Assembly (NCBI RefSeq): GCF_009017495.1
Contig: NZ_CP044990.1
Location: 1,941,001 to 2,005,000 of the forward strand
Length of the DNA stretch: 64,000 nucleotides
From: Deinococcus sp. AJ005
Lineage (GTDB): Bacteria; Deinococcota; Deinococci; Deinococcales; Deinococcaceae
Reading direction: 5' to 3'
Shown: positions 52,133 to 60,608 of the stretch, one piece after another
Position numbering within the stretch: the first letter of the stretch is position 1
Layout: each line of letters opens with the position of its first letter
Notes under the pieces: generated by a model
Database searches by the model: none
What the model was told of the DNA's origin: nothing
The model's input: only the letters and a program-made list of their open reading frames with translations
Translations under genes and position numbers: made by a program

Positions 52133-52702
52133 TTAGGTTCCAGATGCCAGCTCTCGCTGGAGCAGCCGGGTGATGGTGCTGGGATGGACGTCAAAGAGCC
52201 GGGCGCACTGTGCCGCTGTCCGCTCGCCAGACCGCACAGACTGGCGGATGTCCTGCTCCTGGTGCGGCAGCAACTTGCGCTTGCGGCCCCCAACCCGCCC
52301 GGCCAGGCGGGCCTCTTCCAAACCTGCTTTGGTGCGTTCACGGATCATGGCCCGCTCAAACTCGGCAAACGCGCCCACCATCTGCATCATCATCCGGCCC
52401 GCTGGCGTGGTGGTGTCGATGGCCTCGGTGAGACTGCGGAACCCCACGCCCCGCTCGCCCAGCAACTCCATCAGGTGCAAGACGTCTTTCAGGCTGCGGC
52501 TCAGGCGATCCAGTTTCCAGACCACCACCACGTCGCCGGCGCGGAGCTGGTCCAGCATCTTGTGCAACTCGGGACGGTCCCACCGGCCCCCGGAAGCATG
52601 TTCGGTGAACACGCGCTCAGCCCCTGCTGCTCCAAGCGCGCGCAGTTGGGCGGCGGTGTCCTGATCCTGTTGTTTGCTGACGCGGGCGTAACCGACTTGC
52701 AT
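52133..52702 (-). CDS. Serine recombinase (Tn3-type resolvase/invertase)
   Basis: A 189-residue recombinase. The catalytic serine is in VGYARVSKQQDQDTA (Ser9). Other active-site motifs are VVVWKLDRLSRSLKDVL, TPAGRMMMQMVGAFAEFERA and IRERTKAGLEEARLAG. The C-terminal DNA-binding helix-turn-helix is AAQCARLFDVHPSTITRLLQ. GGAGG precedes the ATG. Length and motifs look intact. No transposase gene is adjacent, so the transposon it served seems gone. Confidence 0.92.
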   Translation of the reverse strand: MQVGYARVSKQQDQDTAAQLRALGAAGAERVFTEHASGGRWDRPELHKMLDQLRAGDVVVVWKLDRLSRSLKDVLHLMELLGERGVGFRSLTEAIDTTTPAGRMMMQMVGAFAEFERAMIRERTKAGLEEARLAGRVGGRKRKLLPHQEQDIRQSVRSGERTAAQCARLFDVHPSTITRLLQRELASGT

Positions 52703-52929
52703 GAAGCCTCCAATGTTGCAAAAACGTGTTGCCGTTGCTGTTGATTATGCAACAGAGTTTCGCAACCCGGCAAGGCCGATTTTATCGTTGCGCCAAAACC
52801 ATTGCGATAACGTTCGTTTTCGCACTGCTCGGAGCCAGGAAAATGGAAGGCTCGCGCGCCATCGGGACGACATCTCGGCCTTGATCAAGTCTGGACCTCA
52901 GAACTCGCTCCGGATCATCTAGAAGTCGC
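52703..52929. promoter_or_regulatory. Possible res-site region of the resolvase
   Basis: This gap upstream of the resolvase is rich in short inverted GTTGC/GCAAC words (for example GTTGCAAAAACG near 52714, TTATGCAACAG near 52745, TTCGCAAC near 52757) and in a pair of related words, TTATCGTTGCG and CATTGCGATAACG (near 52782-52811). Tn3-type resolvases bind three such sub-sites next to their own gene. The exact sub-sites are not resolved. Confidence 0.4.
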
Positions 52930-52971
52930 GGTCAGGTGTGGGGGCAGACGCGTCTGCCCCCACACCTGACC
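52930..52971. repeat. 42-bp perfect palindrome without spacer
   Basis: The left arm GGTCAGGTGTGGGGGCAGACG (52930-52950) is followed at once by its exact reverse complement (52951-52971). It lies 24 bp after the lipoprotein gene at 52995 and may act as its transcription terminator, although no T-run follows. Confidence 0.9.
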
Positions 52972-52994
52972 ACTGTTCTTTCATGGCTGAATGT

Positions 52995-55448
52995 TCAGTT
53001 CAGCAGCGTCAGGTGGGAGCAAGCCTGCGTGGCGCACCCGTCGTAGGTCACCACCGCCACCCCGCCGTTGCGGGTGGTGATCATTCTGGAGATCCGGCCC
53101 ACGGGGGTGGACGTCATCTTCAGGCTGCTGGTCTCCAGGCGAATGGCCTTGGATCCATTTTGCAGCCACAACACGCCCGGCGTCGCTGCGTCAAGGCCAA
53201 TGACGATGAAGTTTTGCGGCCCAGGCAGGGTCGCCCTGGAGATCACCGTGGACACGCGGCCGTCCGGATCCCGGCGATTCAGGTTGTTGTTGATATCTGT
53301 GAGCCAGATGGTGCCGTCATTGCCGATGGCCGCCGTGAAAAATGGATACCCGTCCAGGCGCGTCCCCAGATCACGCACCGCGCCTGTCACGGTATCCACC
53401 ACCACCGGAAGATCTGTGCTCAAAGCCAGATACAGCAACGTCTTCCCATCAGGACTGACCAGAAATTCTGTATTGTCCAGGGAATAGACGCGCGTCCGGT
53501 CCATGACGGCCACCTCGCCCGTCACCGGGTTCCAGCGGGCCAGCACCAGACGCTGGTCTGCAGCGTCGCGGCCGACATACCACAGCCGTCCATCGGCGTC
53601 CGAGACAGCCTGACCCACACCTTCCGGTTTGACCACGGTGGTGAAGGTGCCGTCCGGTCTGACCAGCTTGGCCTGTGTGCCACCATTCGCGTACGGCAGG
53701 GCCACCACGTCACCGCTGCTCAGGCCGACCAGTTGGTCCACCTCTGGCAACGTCACCGTGGCGGCCACGCCGCTGGACGTGAACCGTTTGAGCACCTGGT
53801 CATAGGAGTTGTTGGTCTGGGTCTCGGCGATGCCAGTCAGGATCCACACACCGCTGCTCACCGAGGCCAGCCCGCGCTCGGACACGCCGCCGTTATTGAT
53901 CAGTGTCCGCTGGGGGCAGACACCCAGGGCCAGCGACACCGAACTGGTGGCCCCGGGGCCGGATACCTCGATGGTCACATCGCGTTGGGTGGGGCTTGCT
54001 CCTTTGGCTACGGTGATCGGCAGCGTGATCTCGGTGCTGGTGTTGGCCCCGAGCGTGACCTGAACGGGCGCCGCACTGACCCCAGCAGGAAGCCCCTTGA
54101 GGCTTAAGGTGACTGACCCTGCGTAACCGAACAGGCTGACGAGCTGTCCCCGGATAGCTCCAGTTTCTCCCTGACAGACAAATTCCTCGGGTACTGACGT
54201 GCCGAGATCCAGCTTGATGCCGGGCCGCTGGACACTGAGCGTCCCGTAACCACCGCCCACCGGACGGCCCGCGCTGTCGTTCACGAGGAGCCGGAAGGGC
54301 AGGGTGCCCGGGACTGTCCCCGTGTACCGGAAGGTGAGTTGGGTGTCGAGCTGTTGCGGGGCCAGGCCCAGACCTTGCAAGAAGGCGCTCTGCCCCTGGG
54401 CAGCTCCCAGTGTGGGCAACGTCAGTCGGGTCGGCTCCACCGTTAAGCCTGGCACGTCGGTGGACAGCGTGACCGTACCGGAAACGCCGCCGACCTGCTG
54501 GAACCGGGCGGCCACGCTGACCGTTTCATTGGCGGCGAAGGTCAGCGGCGCAGTTCCCAGGGCGACGTTGACAAATGACTCGAACAGCCGGCCTTTGAGC
54601 TGCGAGGCTGCCGCTGGATCCAGTGACTTCAGCGTGAGGCGCGTCGGGACGTCCGTCTTCGCGCTGTACTCCACGGCGTTCCAGCCGGCCTTCAGATCAA
54701 GGTCATAGACCACTGAACCGCTGTTTCCGCAGTCGACGGTTCCACTGGTCTGCGAGGCGGCCGTGCTGTAGATGCGGGCCACCGTGCTGCCTGGCACCGT
54801 CGCTCCTGCCACGAGCTCTTCTTGAATCTCGCCCAGGGGATCACCCTGTGCCGAATACGCGTACAGGCGGCTGAACCGGAAGATGTCAGGGTTGGCGGTG
54901 CTGGTCCCCGTGAAGGTGCATCCACTGAATGACGGGGGAAGCAGGGTAGACGAGCTGCCCGTGGACGGCGGAGCCGCGAGCTTCAGATCCACCTCGCCTG
55001 ACGCACTCAGGGTTCCCCTGGAATTGGCGCTGACGCCATCGGCATTGCCGAGCAGCACGTACCCAGCGGGGAACGTTGCCCCAGTCACGGTGCCGCTGAT
55101 CTTTGCTGGACTGATCGCCGCGCCGCGCTGCGCCGTGTAGATCAGCGTGACGGTCTGGTCGGCGTTGACCGTCACGGTCTGCTCGGCAGGAACATCGAAC
55201 CCAGGCACGGCGGCGCCCTTGACCGTGACCACGGTCCCCGCCGCGAGTTGTGTGAAGGTCTTGGTTCCGGTCACCGTGTCGTTCCACAGGACCGTATTTC
55301 CAGTTTTGACGGAGACCGGAGCCGCCGAGACGCCCACCAGTTTCACGGTGAGGGCGTAGTCGGCGGCGGGTCCAGGACCATTTCCGCCACCACAGGCGGC
55401 GAGCACGGCAGAGAGGGCAACAAAAGCCGGAAGTCGGAGTGTCTTCAT
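52995..55448 (-). CDS. Large secreted lipoprotein with Ig-like and propeller-like regions
   Basis: An 817-residue protein with lipoprotein signal MKTLRLPAFVALSAVLAAC. Residues ~30-110 are a PEGA-like beta domain (VKGAAVPGFDVPAEQTVTVN). The centre (~300-520) is beta-sandwich, Ig-like (for example VSGTVTLSTDVPGLTVEPTR, GSVTLSLKGLPAGVSAAPVQ). The last ~280 residues have repeated DG-type blades (LVRPDGTFTTVVKP, DADGRLWYVGRD, IGNDGTIWLTDIN), like a beta-propeller. Probably anchored outside the membrane; role unknown. A palindrome follows its stop. Confidence 0.75.
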   Translation of the reverse strand: MKTLRLPAFVALSAVLAACGGGNGPGPAADYALTVKLVGVSAAPVSVKTGNTVLWNDTVTGTKTFTQLAAGTVVTVKGAAVPGFDVPAEQTVTVNADQTVTLIYTAQRGAAISPAKISGTVTGATFPAGYVLLGNADGVSANSRGTLSASGEVDLKLAAPPSTGSSSTLLPPSFSGCTFTGTSTANPDIFRFSRLYAYSAQGDPLGEIQEELVAGATVPGSTVARIYSTAASQTSGTVDCGNSGSVVYDLDLKAGWNAVEYSAKTDVPTRLTLKSLDPAAASQLKGRLFESFVNVALGTAPLTFAANETVSVAARFQQVGGVSGTVTLSTDVPGLTVEPTRLTLPTLGAAQGQSAFLQGLGLAPQQLDTQLTFRYTGTVPGTLPFRLLVNDSAGRPVGGGYGTLSVQRPGIKLDLGTSVPEEFVCQGETGAIRGQLVSLFGYAGSVTLSLKGLPAGVSAAPVQVTLGANTSTEITLPITVAKGASPTQRDVTIEVSGPGATSSVSLALGVCPQRTLINNGGVSERGLASVSSGVWILTGIAETQTNNSYDQVLKRFTSSGVAATVTLPEVDQLVGLSSGDVVALPYANGGTQAKLVRPDGTFTTVVKPEGVGQAVSDADGRLWYVGRDAADQRLVLARWNPVTGEVAVMDRTRVYSLDNTEFLVSPDGKTLLYLALSTDLPVVVDTVTGAVRDLGTRLDGYPFFTAAIGNDGTIWLTDINNNLNRRDPDGRVSTVISRATLPGPQNFIVIGLDAATPGVLWLQNGSKAIRLETSSLKMTSTPVGRISRMITTRNGGVAVVTYDGCATQACSHLTLLN

Positions 55449-55701
55449 ATTCTCTCAGAATTTTAATGTGTTCCGCGCTGGTGGGTGGAGAGATTTACCA
55501 CGTTGGACGTATGCAGGCGTCTTGCGGAATCTGTGTGCAGCCTCAAATCGGGGCGTACAGGTCGGAGAAGCCCTTAACCTTCGGTGGCGCACATCGCTCA
55601 TGGCCAGGTCACAGGTTGCGCGTGGAATATGGATGAAATTTCGGTCCTTTCGGAGCAATCCTCAGCCAGTGCGGTGTGAGCAGGCTCCAACCTAAGCTCC
55701 T

Positions 55702-57315
55702 TCAGTCGATGATGATTGCGGCCGTGGTGACGCTGACCGTGAAAGTGAATGTCTGGCCGAAGCTGTCTTGCACGGTGATGGTGCTGAAGCCGGCTGGTCC
55801 CTGCGGCGTGACCGTCAAGGTGCTCCCTCCCACCGATGCCATGGCGACACTGGGGTTGCTGCTTTCCGCAAAGAATCCGTCGACGCTCGATTCGCTCACG
55901 GTGAACACCTGAGGCACATCGTTCTCGAAGTCGTACTGCGAGACCCCGCTGATCAGGGCCGTCCCGTTATGGGTCACCGCCATCAGGGAAGCCGTGACCG
56001 CGAGTCTCGCCGTGCCCACGGTGTTGCCCTGTGAAACCACCGTGAAGGTGGCGGTCTCTGGCGCGGCGGCAGCGTGCACGGCATAGGTGAAGACGTTGCT
56101 CTGCTGGGAAAGAAAGGTGAACGTCGTCTGACCCGTGACGCTGACCGCCGGAACCGTGGTGACGGGATTGTTGAAGCCGTCCCTGAGCGTCACCGTGAGT
56201 GTGCTGCTGCCGTTCACCCTGACCGGGTTTGCGCTGAGCGTCACGGTCGAGGTGGTGGTGTTGGCCGTCCCGGTCACGCTGGTGTACGTGACCGTGCCGG
56301 TCACGCCATCTGCTGTGGCGTTCACGGGCACCCTGGCGCCGACCGTCTTTTCGGTGAGAAGGCTCATGCTGGCGCGCCCGGTGGCGTCCGTACTCGTCAG
56401 TGGGGCACCAGCACCGCTTCCAGCGCCAGTGCTGAAGCTCACCACCCGGCTTCCAATGGGCAGCGGCCGCCCCCGGGCCGAGCTGAGCTGCGCGGTGGCG
56501 ACGATACTCGATCCGGCCACCGGCGCGGCGTTCGAGAGGGCCACCGTGACAGTGTGGGCGGGCACCGTCAGCACCTGGGTCGCCAGGACCGTGCCCGCCG
56601 CCCCTTTGACGGTGAGGGTCGTGACCTGGGGCCTACCGGTGGGCTGGGGTGCCTCCACCGTGAAGGTGCCGACTCCCGTGGCCTGAACGTTAAAGGCCGG
56701 GTTGCTGCTGGTCACGGTCTCCGTCGGCCGCCCCGGGTTCAGGATGGTCTGCCCGGCGGCGTCCTTCAGGGCAATCCCAAGCTTGTACAGGCCCCCGGAA
56801 TCCAGCAGCAGGTGTCCAGTGCTGTCCGTGGTGAGGTCGGCGGCGCGGTCCGTAGGCTGGAGCGTCGCCGAGAGCGCCACACCGCTCATGGTGACGCGGA
56901 CGGGATTGTCCTGATGCGCCACGACGGTCACGGTACTCGTGGAGGTGCTGAGCAGGTGGCTGCCGCCGTCATAGGCATCGACGGTGAGGACCTGGTTCGC
57001 GCCGGGATCGACCTTCAGGCTGAGCGTGCAGGTCTGGCCGCCGGCGCCGGTGGTGCATACCGCCGCACCGAGGGCCAGGGTGGTGTCCAGGCTGCCGACG
57101 CGCACCCGCAGGCTGGTGGTCGCGCTGCTGACGTACTGGGTCCGCAGGCCCTGCCCGCCGACTGGCGTGGGTATGGAGAGCGCGAAGGTGAGGGTGGTTG
57201 CCGCAGGCGTGACGCCGGGAGGCAGATTCGGTGTGGTGGACGTTCCGCATGCGCCGAGGAGCAGGGCAGGCAGCACAAGGAACAGGGTGCGGATTCTGGG
57301 CAGTAGGCGAGACAT
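55702..57315 (-). CDS. Secreted lipoprotein with Ig-like repeats
   Basis: A 537-residue protein starting at ATG 57315 (GGAG upstream) with lipoprotein signal LFLVLPALLLGAC. The mature part is a series of Ig-like beta domains of the bacterial Big type, with strands such as STLTVTLRDGFNNPVTTVPA and ATAQLSSARGRPLPIGSRVV, as in adhesins. The final domain (GGSTLTVTPQGPAGFSTITV) is Big-2-like. It follows the RCC1-repeat gene by 62 nt and is probably co-transcribed. About 250 bp separate it from the next gene, with no gene seen there. Confidence 0.75.
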   Translation of the reverse strand: MSRLLPRIRTLFLVLPALLLGACGTSTTPNLPPGVTPAATTLTFALSIPTPVGGQGLRTQYVSSATTSLRVRVGSLDTTLALGAAVCTTGAGGQTCTLSLKVDPGANQVLTVDAYDGGSHLLSTSTSTVTVVAHQDNPVRVTMSGVALSATLQPTDRAADLTTDSTGHLLLDSGGLYKLGIALKDAAGQTILNPGRPTETVTSSNPAFNVQATGVGTFTVEAPQPTGRPQVTTLTVKGAAGTVLATQVLTVPAHTVTVALSNAAPVAGSSIVATAQLSSARGRPLPIGSRVVSFSTGAGSGAGAPLTSTDATGRASMSLLTEKTVGARVPVNATADGVTGTVTYTSVTGTANTTTSTVTLSANPVRVNGSSTLTVTLRDGFNNPVTTVPAVSVTGQTTFTFLSQQSNVFTYAVHAAAAPETATFTVVSQGNTVGTARLAVTASLMAVTHNGTALISGVSQYDFENDVPQVFTVSESSVDGFFAESSNPSVAMASVGGSTLTVTPQGPAGFSTITVQDSFGQTFTFTVSVTTAAIIID

Positions 57316-57377
57316 GGGAAAACTCCTGAAGTGGACAGAGGGCACAGGTGGCGGCACAGAACAAATCAAGGGAACTT

Positions 57378-59249
57378 TCAGGGTGTGGGCACCTGCACAT
57401 CAACCAGACCATTCACCGTGACGGGCGTGAGACGGCCCGTGGCAGTTCCGTCCCCGAGCGACCCAGAACTCCCTAAACCCCAGGCGCGAACCGTGCCATC
57501 GGCCAGAAGCACGGTGCTGAACCATGAGCCTGCAGAGAGTGAGACCACCCTCTCCAGACCGCCGACCAGGACGGGGGTGAGGCGGTTGACCGTGGTGCCG
57601 TCACCGACCTGACCGTAGGCGTTTTCGCCCCAGCTTCGGATCGTGCCGTCGCTGAGCGCCGCCAGGCTATGGTTCCCGGCGGCACTCAGGGAAACCACCC
57701 CAGTCAGACCAGTGACTGCTCTGGGGGTGAACCGGGACGTGGTGGTTCTGTCACCGAGCTGACCGGAGTCGTTAAGGCCCCAGGCTTGCACCGTGCCGTC
57801 CGTCATCAGTGCGAGAACGTGGGACACGCCGGCCGACAGGGACACCACGCCGCTCAGGGAAGGGACCGAGATGGGGTGGGTGATCCGATGGCCTTCGGCC
57901 ATCGGATCATTGCCCAGTTGGCCATCGTAGTTGTTGCCCCAGGCGCGGACGGTGCCATCGGCCAGCAGCGCCAGGCTGAAATAGGTCCCAGCGGAGATCG
58001 ACACCACGCCGCCCAGGTCAGCGACAGGTTTGGGAGTGAGCCAGGCGTTGAGCACTTGACCCAGGGTGTTGCTCCCCCACTCGACCACGGTGCCGTCGGC
58101 GAGCAGCGCCAGGCTGTGATCCCAGCCACCAGCCAGCGAGACCACGTCCTTCAGGCCGCCGATGACCACGGGCAGGTGTCGGTTGATGATGGTGCCGTCG
58201 CCGAGCTGGCCGGAGCTGTTGTCCCCCCAAACCTCAACCGTGCCGTCGTGCATCAGGGCGAGGCTGTGATTTCCGCCGCCGGCCACTGCAACCACGCCGG
58301 TCAGGCCAGTGACGGACCCAGGGGTGAGTCGGTCCGTGGTGGTGCCGTCACCGAGCTGGCCAGCAAAGTTGTAGCCCCAGGAACGCACTCCGTGATCCTT
58401 GAGCAAGGCCAGACCGTGGCTCAGCCCGGTGGCCAGCCCAGCACCCAGGGAGGAAACCCCGCTCACGGCCTGGGTGGCGCGGACCACGCCCCCGGCCGCG
58501 CAGGTGCCGCCGTCCCTGACCTGCAGGGTGTATGTCCCAGGTGCCTGCACCTCGACCCGGAACCGGTTGGCGTGGGCCGCGTCGCTAATGTCCGTGATCA
58601 CCACGGCTTTGCTCGCACTGCACAGCACGGCGTCCACTGCGGCGGCGTCCGGCAGCACGTCGCCGACGCTGTCTCTGGCGTGAAGATCATAGTAGGCGGG
58701 CAGGCTGCGCCCGTTGACCGTGACGAACCGGACGTAATTCCCGTAGGTCCTGCTGGCACGGTTGAACTGCTGGACGGCGCTCTTCAGGGAGAGAGCCTTG
58801 GTGACTGGGGCCAGGGTCAAAGCCACGGAGGTCTGCTGGCCCGCTGCCAGCGTCTGTGTGACGGTACCCTGCGAGATCAGGACGGTGGTCCCGGTGCCTG
58901 GATCAATGCCGTAGGTGCTCACCCGGAAGGTGTGGTTTGCCGGACTCAGGGCGCTGAGGGTGATGGTGCAGACCGCCGAACCGCAGGGTGCCGCTTCGGA
59001 TCCCAGGACATAGCTGGTGGCGGAACCCGCGTCGATCTGCACATCCACCCGCGTGGTGCGGACGCGGTTGACGTACTGCGCGGTCACCGCCTGTGGTGCC
59101 GGCAGGCTGAGCGTGATGGAGCTGGTGGTGGACGCCGGGCCAGATGGTGAACTCGTCGGTGCAGCGGAGGCCGGAACCGGAGTCGGGGTTCCGCAGGCCG
59201 CAAGGGGAAGGCACAGGAGCATCAGGGCAGGCAGGATTCGTTTGATCAT
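57378..59249 (-). CDS. Secreted lipoprotein with RCC1-type repeats
   Basis: A 623-residue protein from ATG 59249 with lipoprotein signal ILPALMLLCLPLAAC. Residues ~320-620 hold about six RCC1 repeats of ~50 residues, each with the pattern HSLALxxDGTVxxWGxNxxGQLGDGT. RCC1 repeats form a seven-bladed propeller. The N-terminal ~280 residues are beta-rich, Ig-like. In bacteria such proteins are surface or secreted; the ligand is unknown. First gene of a likely two-gene unit. The 164-bp gap upstream shows no gene. Confidence 0.85.
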   Translation of the reverse strand: MIKRILPALMLLCLPLAACGTPTPVPASAAPTSSPSGPASTTSSITLSLPAPQAVTAQYVNRVRTTRVDVQIDAGSATSYVLGSEAAPCGSAVCTITLSALSPANHTFRVSTYGIDPGTGTTVLISQGTVTQTLAAGQQTSVALTLAPVTKALSLKSAVQQFNRASRTYGNYVRFVTVNGRSLPAYYDLHARDSVGDVLPDAAAVDAVLCSASKAVVITDISDAAHANRFRVEVQAPGTYTLQVRDGGTCAAGGVVRATQAVSGVSSLGAGLATGLSHGLALLKDHGVRSWGYNFAGQLGDGTTTDRLTPGSVTGLTGVVAVAGGGNHSLALMHDGTVEVWGDNSSGQLGDGTIINRHLPVVIGGLKDVVSLAGGWDHSLALLADGTVVEWGSNTLGQVLNAWLTPKPVADLGGVVSISAGTYFSLALLADGTVRAWGNNYDGQLGNDPMAEGHRITHPISVPSLSGVVSLSAGVSHVLALMTDGTVQAWGLNDSGQLGDRTTTSRFTPRAVTGLTGVVSLSAAGNHSLAALSDGTIRSWGENAYGQVGDGTTVNRLTPVLVGGLERVVSLSAGSWFSTVLLADGTVRAWGLGSSGSLGDGTATGRLTPVTVNGLVDVQVPTP

Positions 59250-59413
59250 CGGGGCCTCGGAGCGGCGGAGCGAATGGGGAGAGAAAGTGGGAACAGCGCA
59301 TCCTGTCAGTGGGGTTCTGTCGCGTCTCTTACATAGATCTGGCCTGGCGAAAGCCGAGATTTTATTCCAACGCACGAGAAAATTTTGAGCGATACAGCAG
59401 CGTGCCGAACAAC

Positions 59414-60589
59414 TCAGGCGGTTGCCCCTGCGACGCCCAGTAGGGGCCGTTCCGTCCACGTCCATGCCCTCACCTGCCCGCTCTGCGTGCCGAAGCACAC
59501 CACGTCACCCATGACAAGCAGCGGGGTCAGCACCCGTTTGCCCACCCGCACCCGCTCAAGGACGCCCCCCTCCGGCGCGAAGCGCACCAGCATGCCCATC
59601 GACGTTCCGGCCAGCACCGTCCTGTCCGGCAGGCGCACCGCCAGGATCTGGTTGCGCCAGTGGTGGTCCAGCGGCCCCAGCACCGTCGTGACGTCCCGCG
59701 CCACGTCATAGACACACAACTGCCGCTCGGTGTCCTCGAAGAACACGTCCCCGCCTTGGTCATCCAACCGCAGGGTCACCGGCTCCCGCCCCAGATGCCG
59801 TTCCTCAAGCCGCAGGTCCGGTCCGGAGAGCATCAGCACGCGGTCTCCCGCACCCCGTTCGAGCCATGCCCGGTCCGGCGTGCCGAACGCGCCCCTGAAC
59901 TGCCCGTCGGAGACCGGCGTGTCCAGCAGGCCGGGGAAGGCGAGTTCCGCGATGAGCGTGCCGTCGACGAGGGAGTGACAGGTCACGTGGTCATCCAGGA
60001 GGGTCATCAGGGCGTTCAAGGGGGCGTACAGCGCGGTGCGCCGGGGGCGGTGGGGCAGCCGCGTCATCCAGCGCCGCTCACCTGTCGCGGTGTCGAACGC
60101 CTGCAAGGGCGTGGAGTGCCGCCACTCACCGGTGACCAGCACGTCGGCCGTCCCGCACAGCCAGCCGGACCACGGCAGGGTGACAGCGGTCCATTGCGAT
60201 TCACCCGTGTCGGCGTCCAGCGTCACGAGGCGGTCTGTGCCAGTCAGGAACGAGACCCGGCCCGGTGTGAGGTGCAGCTCATTCCAGCGCACCTGCGCGT
60301 GCCGGCGGCGCCAGCGTTCTTGACCGGTGACCGGATCAAGGGCCACCAGTTGCGTGCGGCGCACCGGGACGACGAGTTGCGCCGCACTGCTTTCGAGGGT
60401 GTGAACGCTGTGGTGCGCGTCATAGAACCAGACCGGGCGCAGAGGGTGGAGCGCAGGTGTTGGCGTGGTCATGGACGCCGCACAGCTTACTGGGAGCAGC
60501 CGCTCAGGCGGCACGATTTTGGGCGCGATGGTGAACCGCATTTCTGCACGCTGCTGACTCCGTCTGAACAGAGTTGGGATCTTCGTCAT
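59414..60589 (-). CDS. PQQ/BamB-type beta-propeller protein
   Basis: A 391-residue protein. Blades with the PQQ-like signature are visible: LVALDPVTGQERWRRRHAQV, LVTLDADTGESQWTAVTLP, LQAFDTATGERRWMTRLP. No lipoprotein or Sec signal is seen, so it may be cytoplasmic, unlike BamB. I chose ATG 60589 because AAGGA lies 7 nt upstream; ATG 60472 is an alternative. It lies 19 nt after the PcfJ-like gene in the same direction, so they are likely one operon. Confidence 0.75.
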   Translation of the reverse strand: MTKIPTLFRRSQQRAEMRFTIAPKIVPPERLLPVSCAASMTTPTPALHPLRPVWFYDAHHSVHTLESSAAQLVVPVRRTQLVALDPVTGQERWRRRHAQVRWNELHLTPGRVSFLTGTDRLVTLDADTGESQWTAVTLPWSGWLCGTADVLVTGEWRHSTPLQAFDTATGERRWMTRLPHRPRRTALYAPLNALMTLLDDHVTCHSLVDGTLIAELAFPGLLDTPVSDGQFRGAFGTPDRAWLERGAGDRVLMLSGPDLRLEERHLGREPVTLRLDDQGGDVFFEDTERQLCVYDVARDVTTVLGPLDHHWRNQILAVRLPDRTVLAGTSMGMLVRFAPEGGVLERVRVGKRVLTPLLVMGDVVCFGTQSGQVRAWTWTERPLLGVAGATA

Positions 60590-60608
60590 GCAGTGTCCTT
60601 CGGACAAG

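Noticed and set aside
52021..52341. 107-codon N-terminal extension of the secreted protein at 51244
   Set aside because: It overlaps the resolvase gene, is not protein-like, and the signal peptide begins at ATG 52020.
57669..59150. Plus-strand open frame (493 codons) opposite the RCC1 lipoprotein gene
   Set aside because: Periodic product caused by the RCC1 repeats read backward; no start signal.
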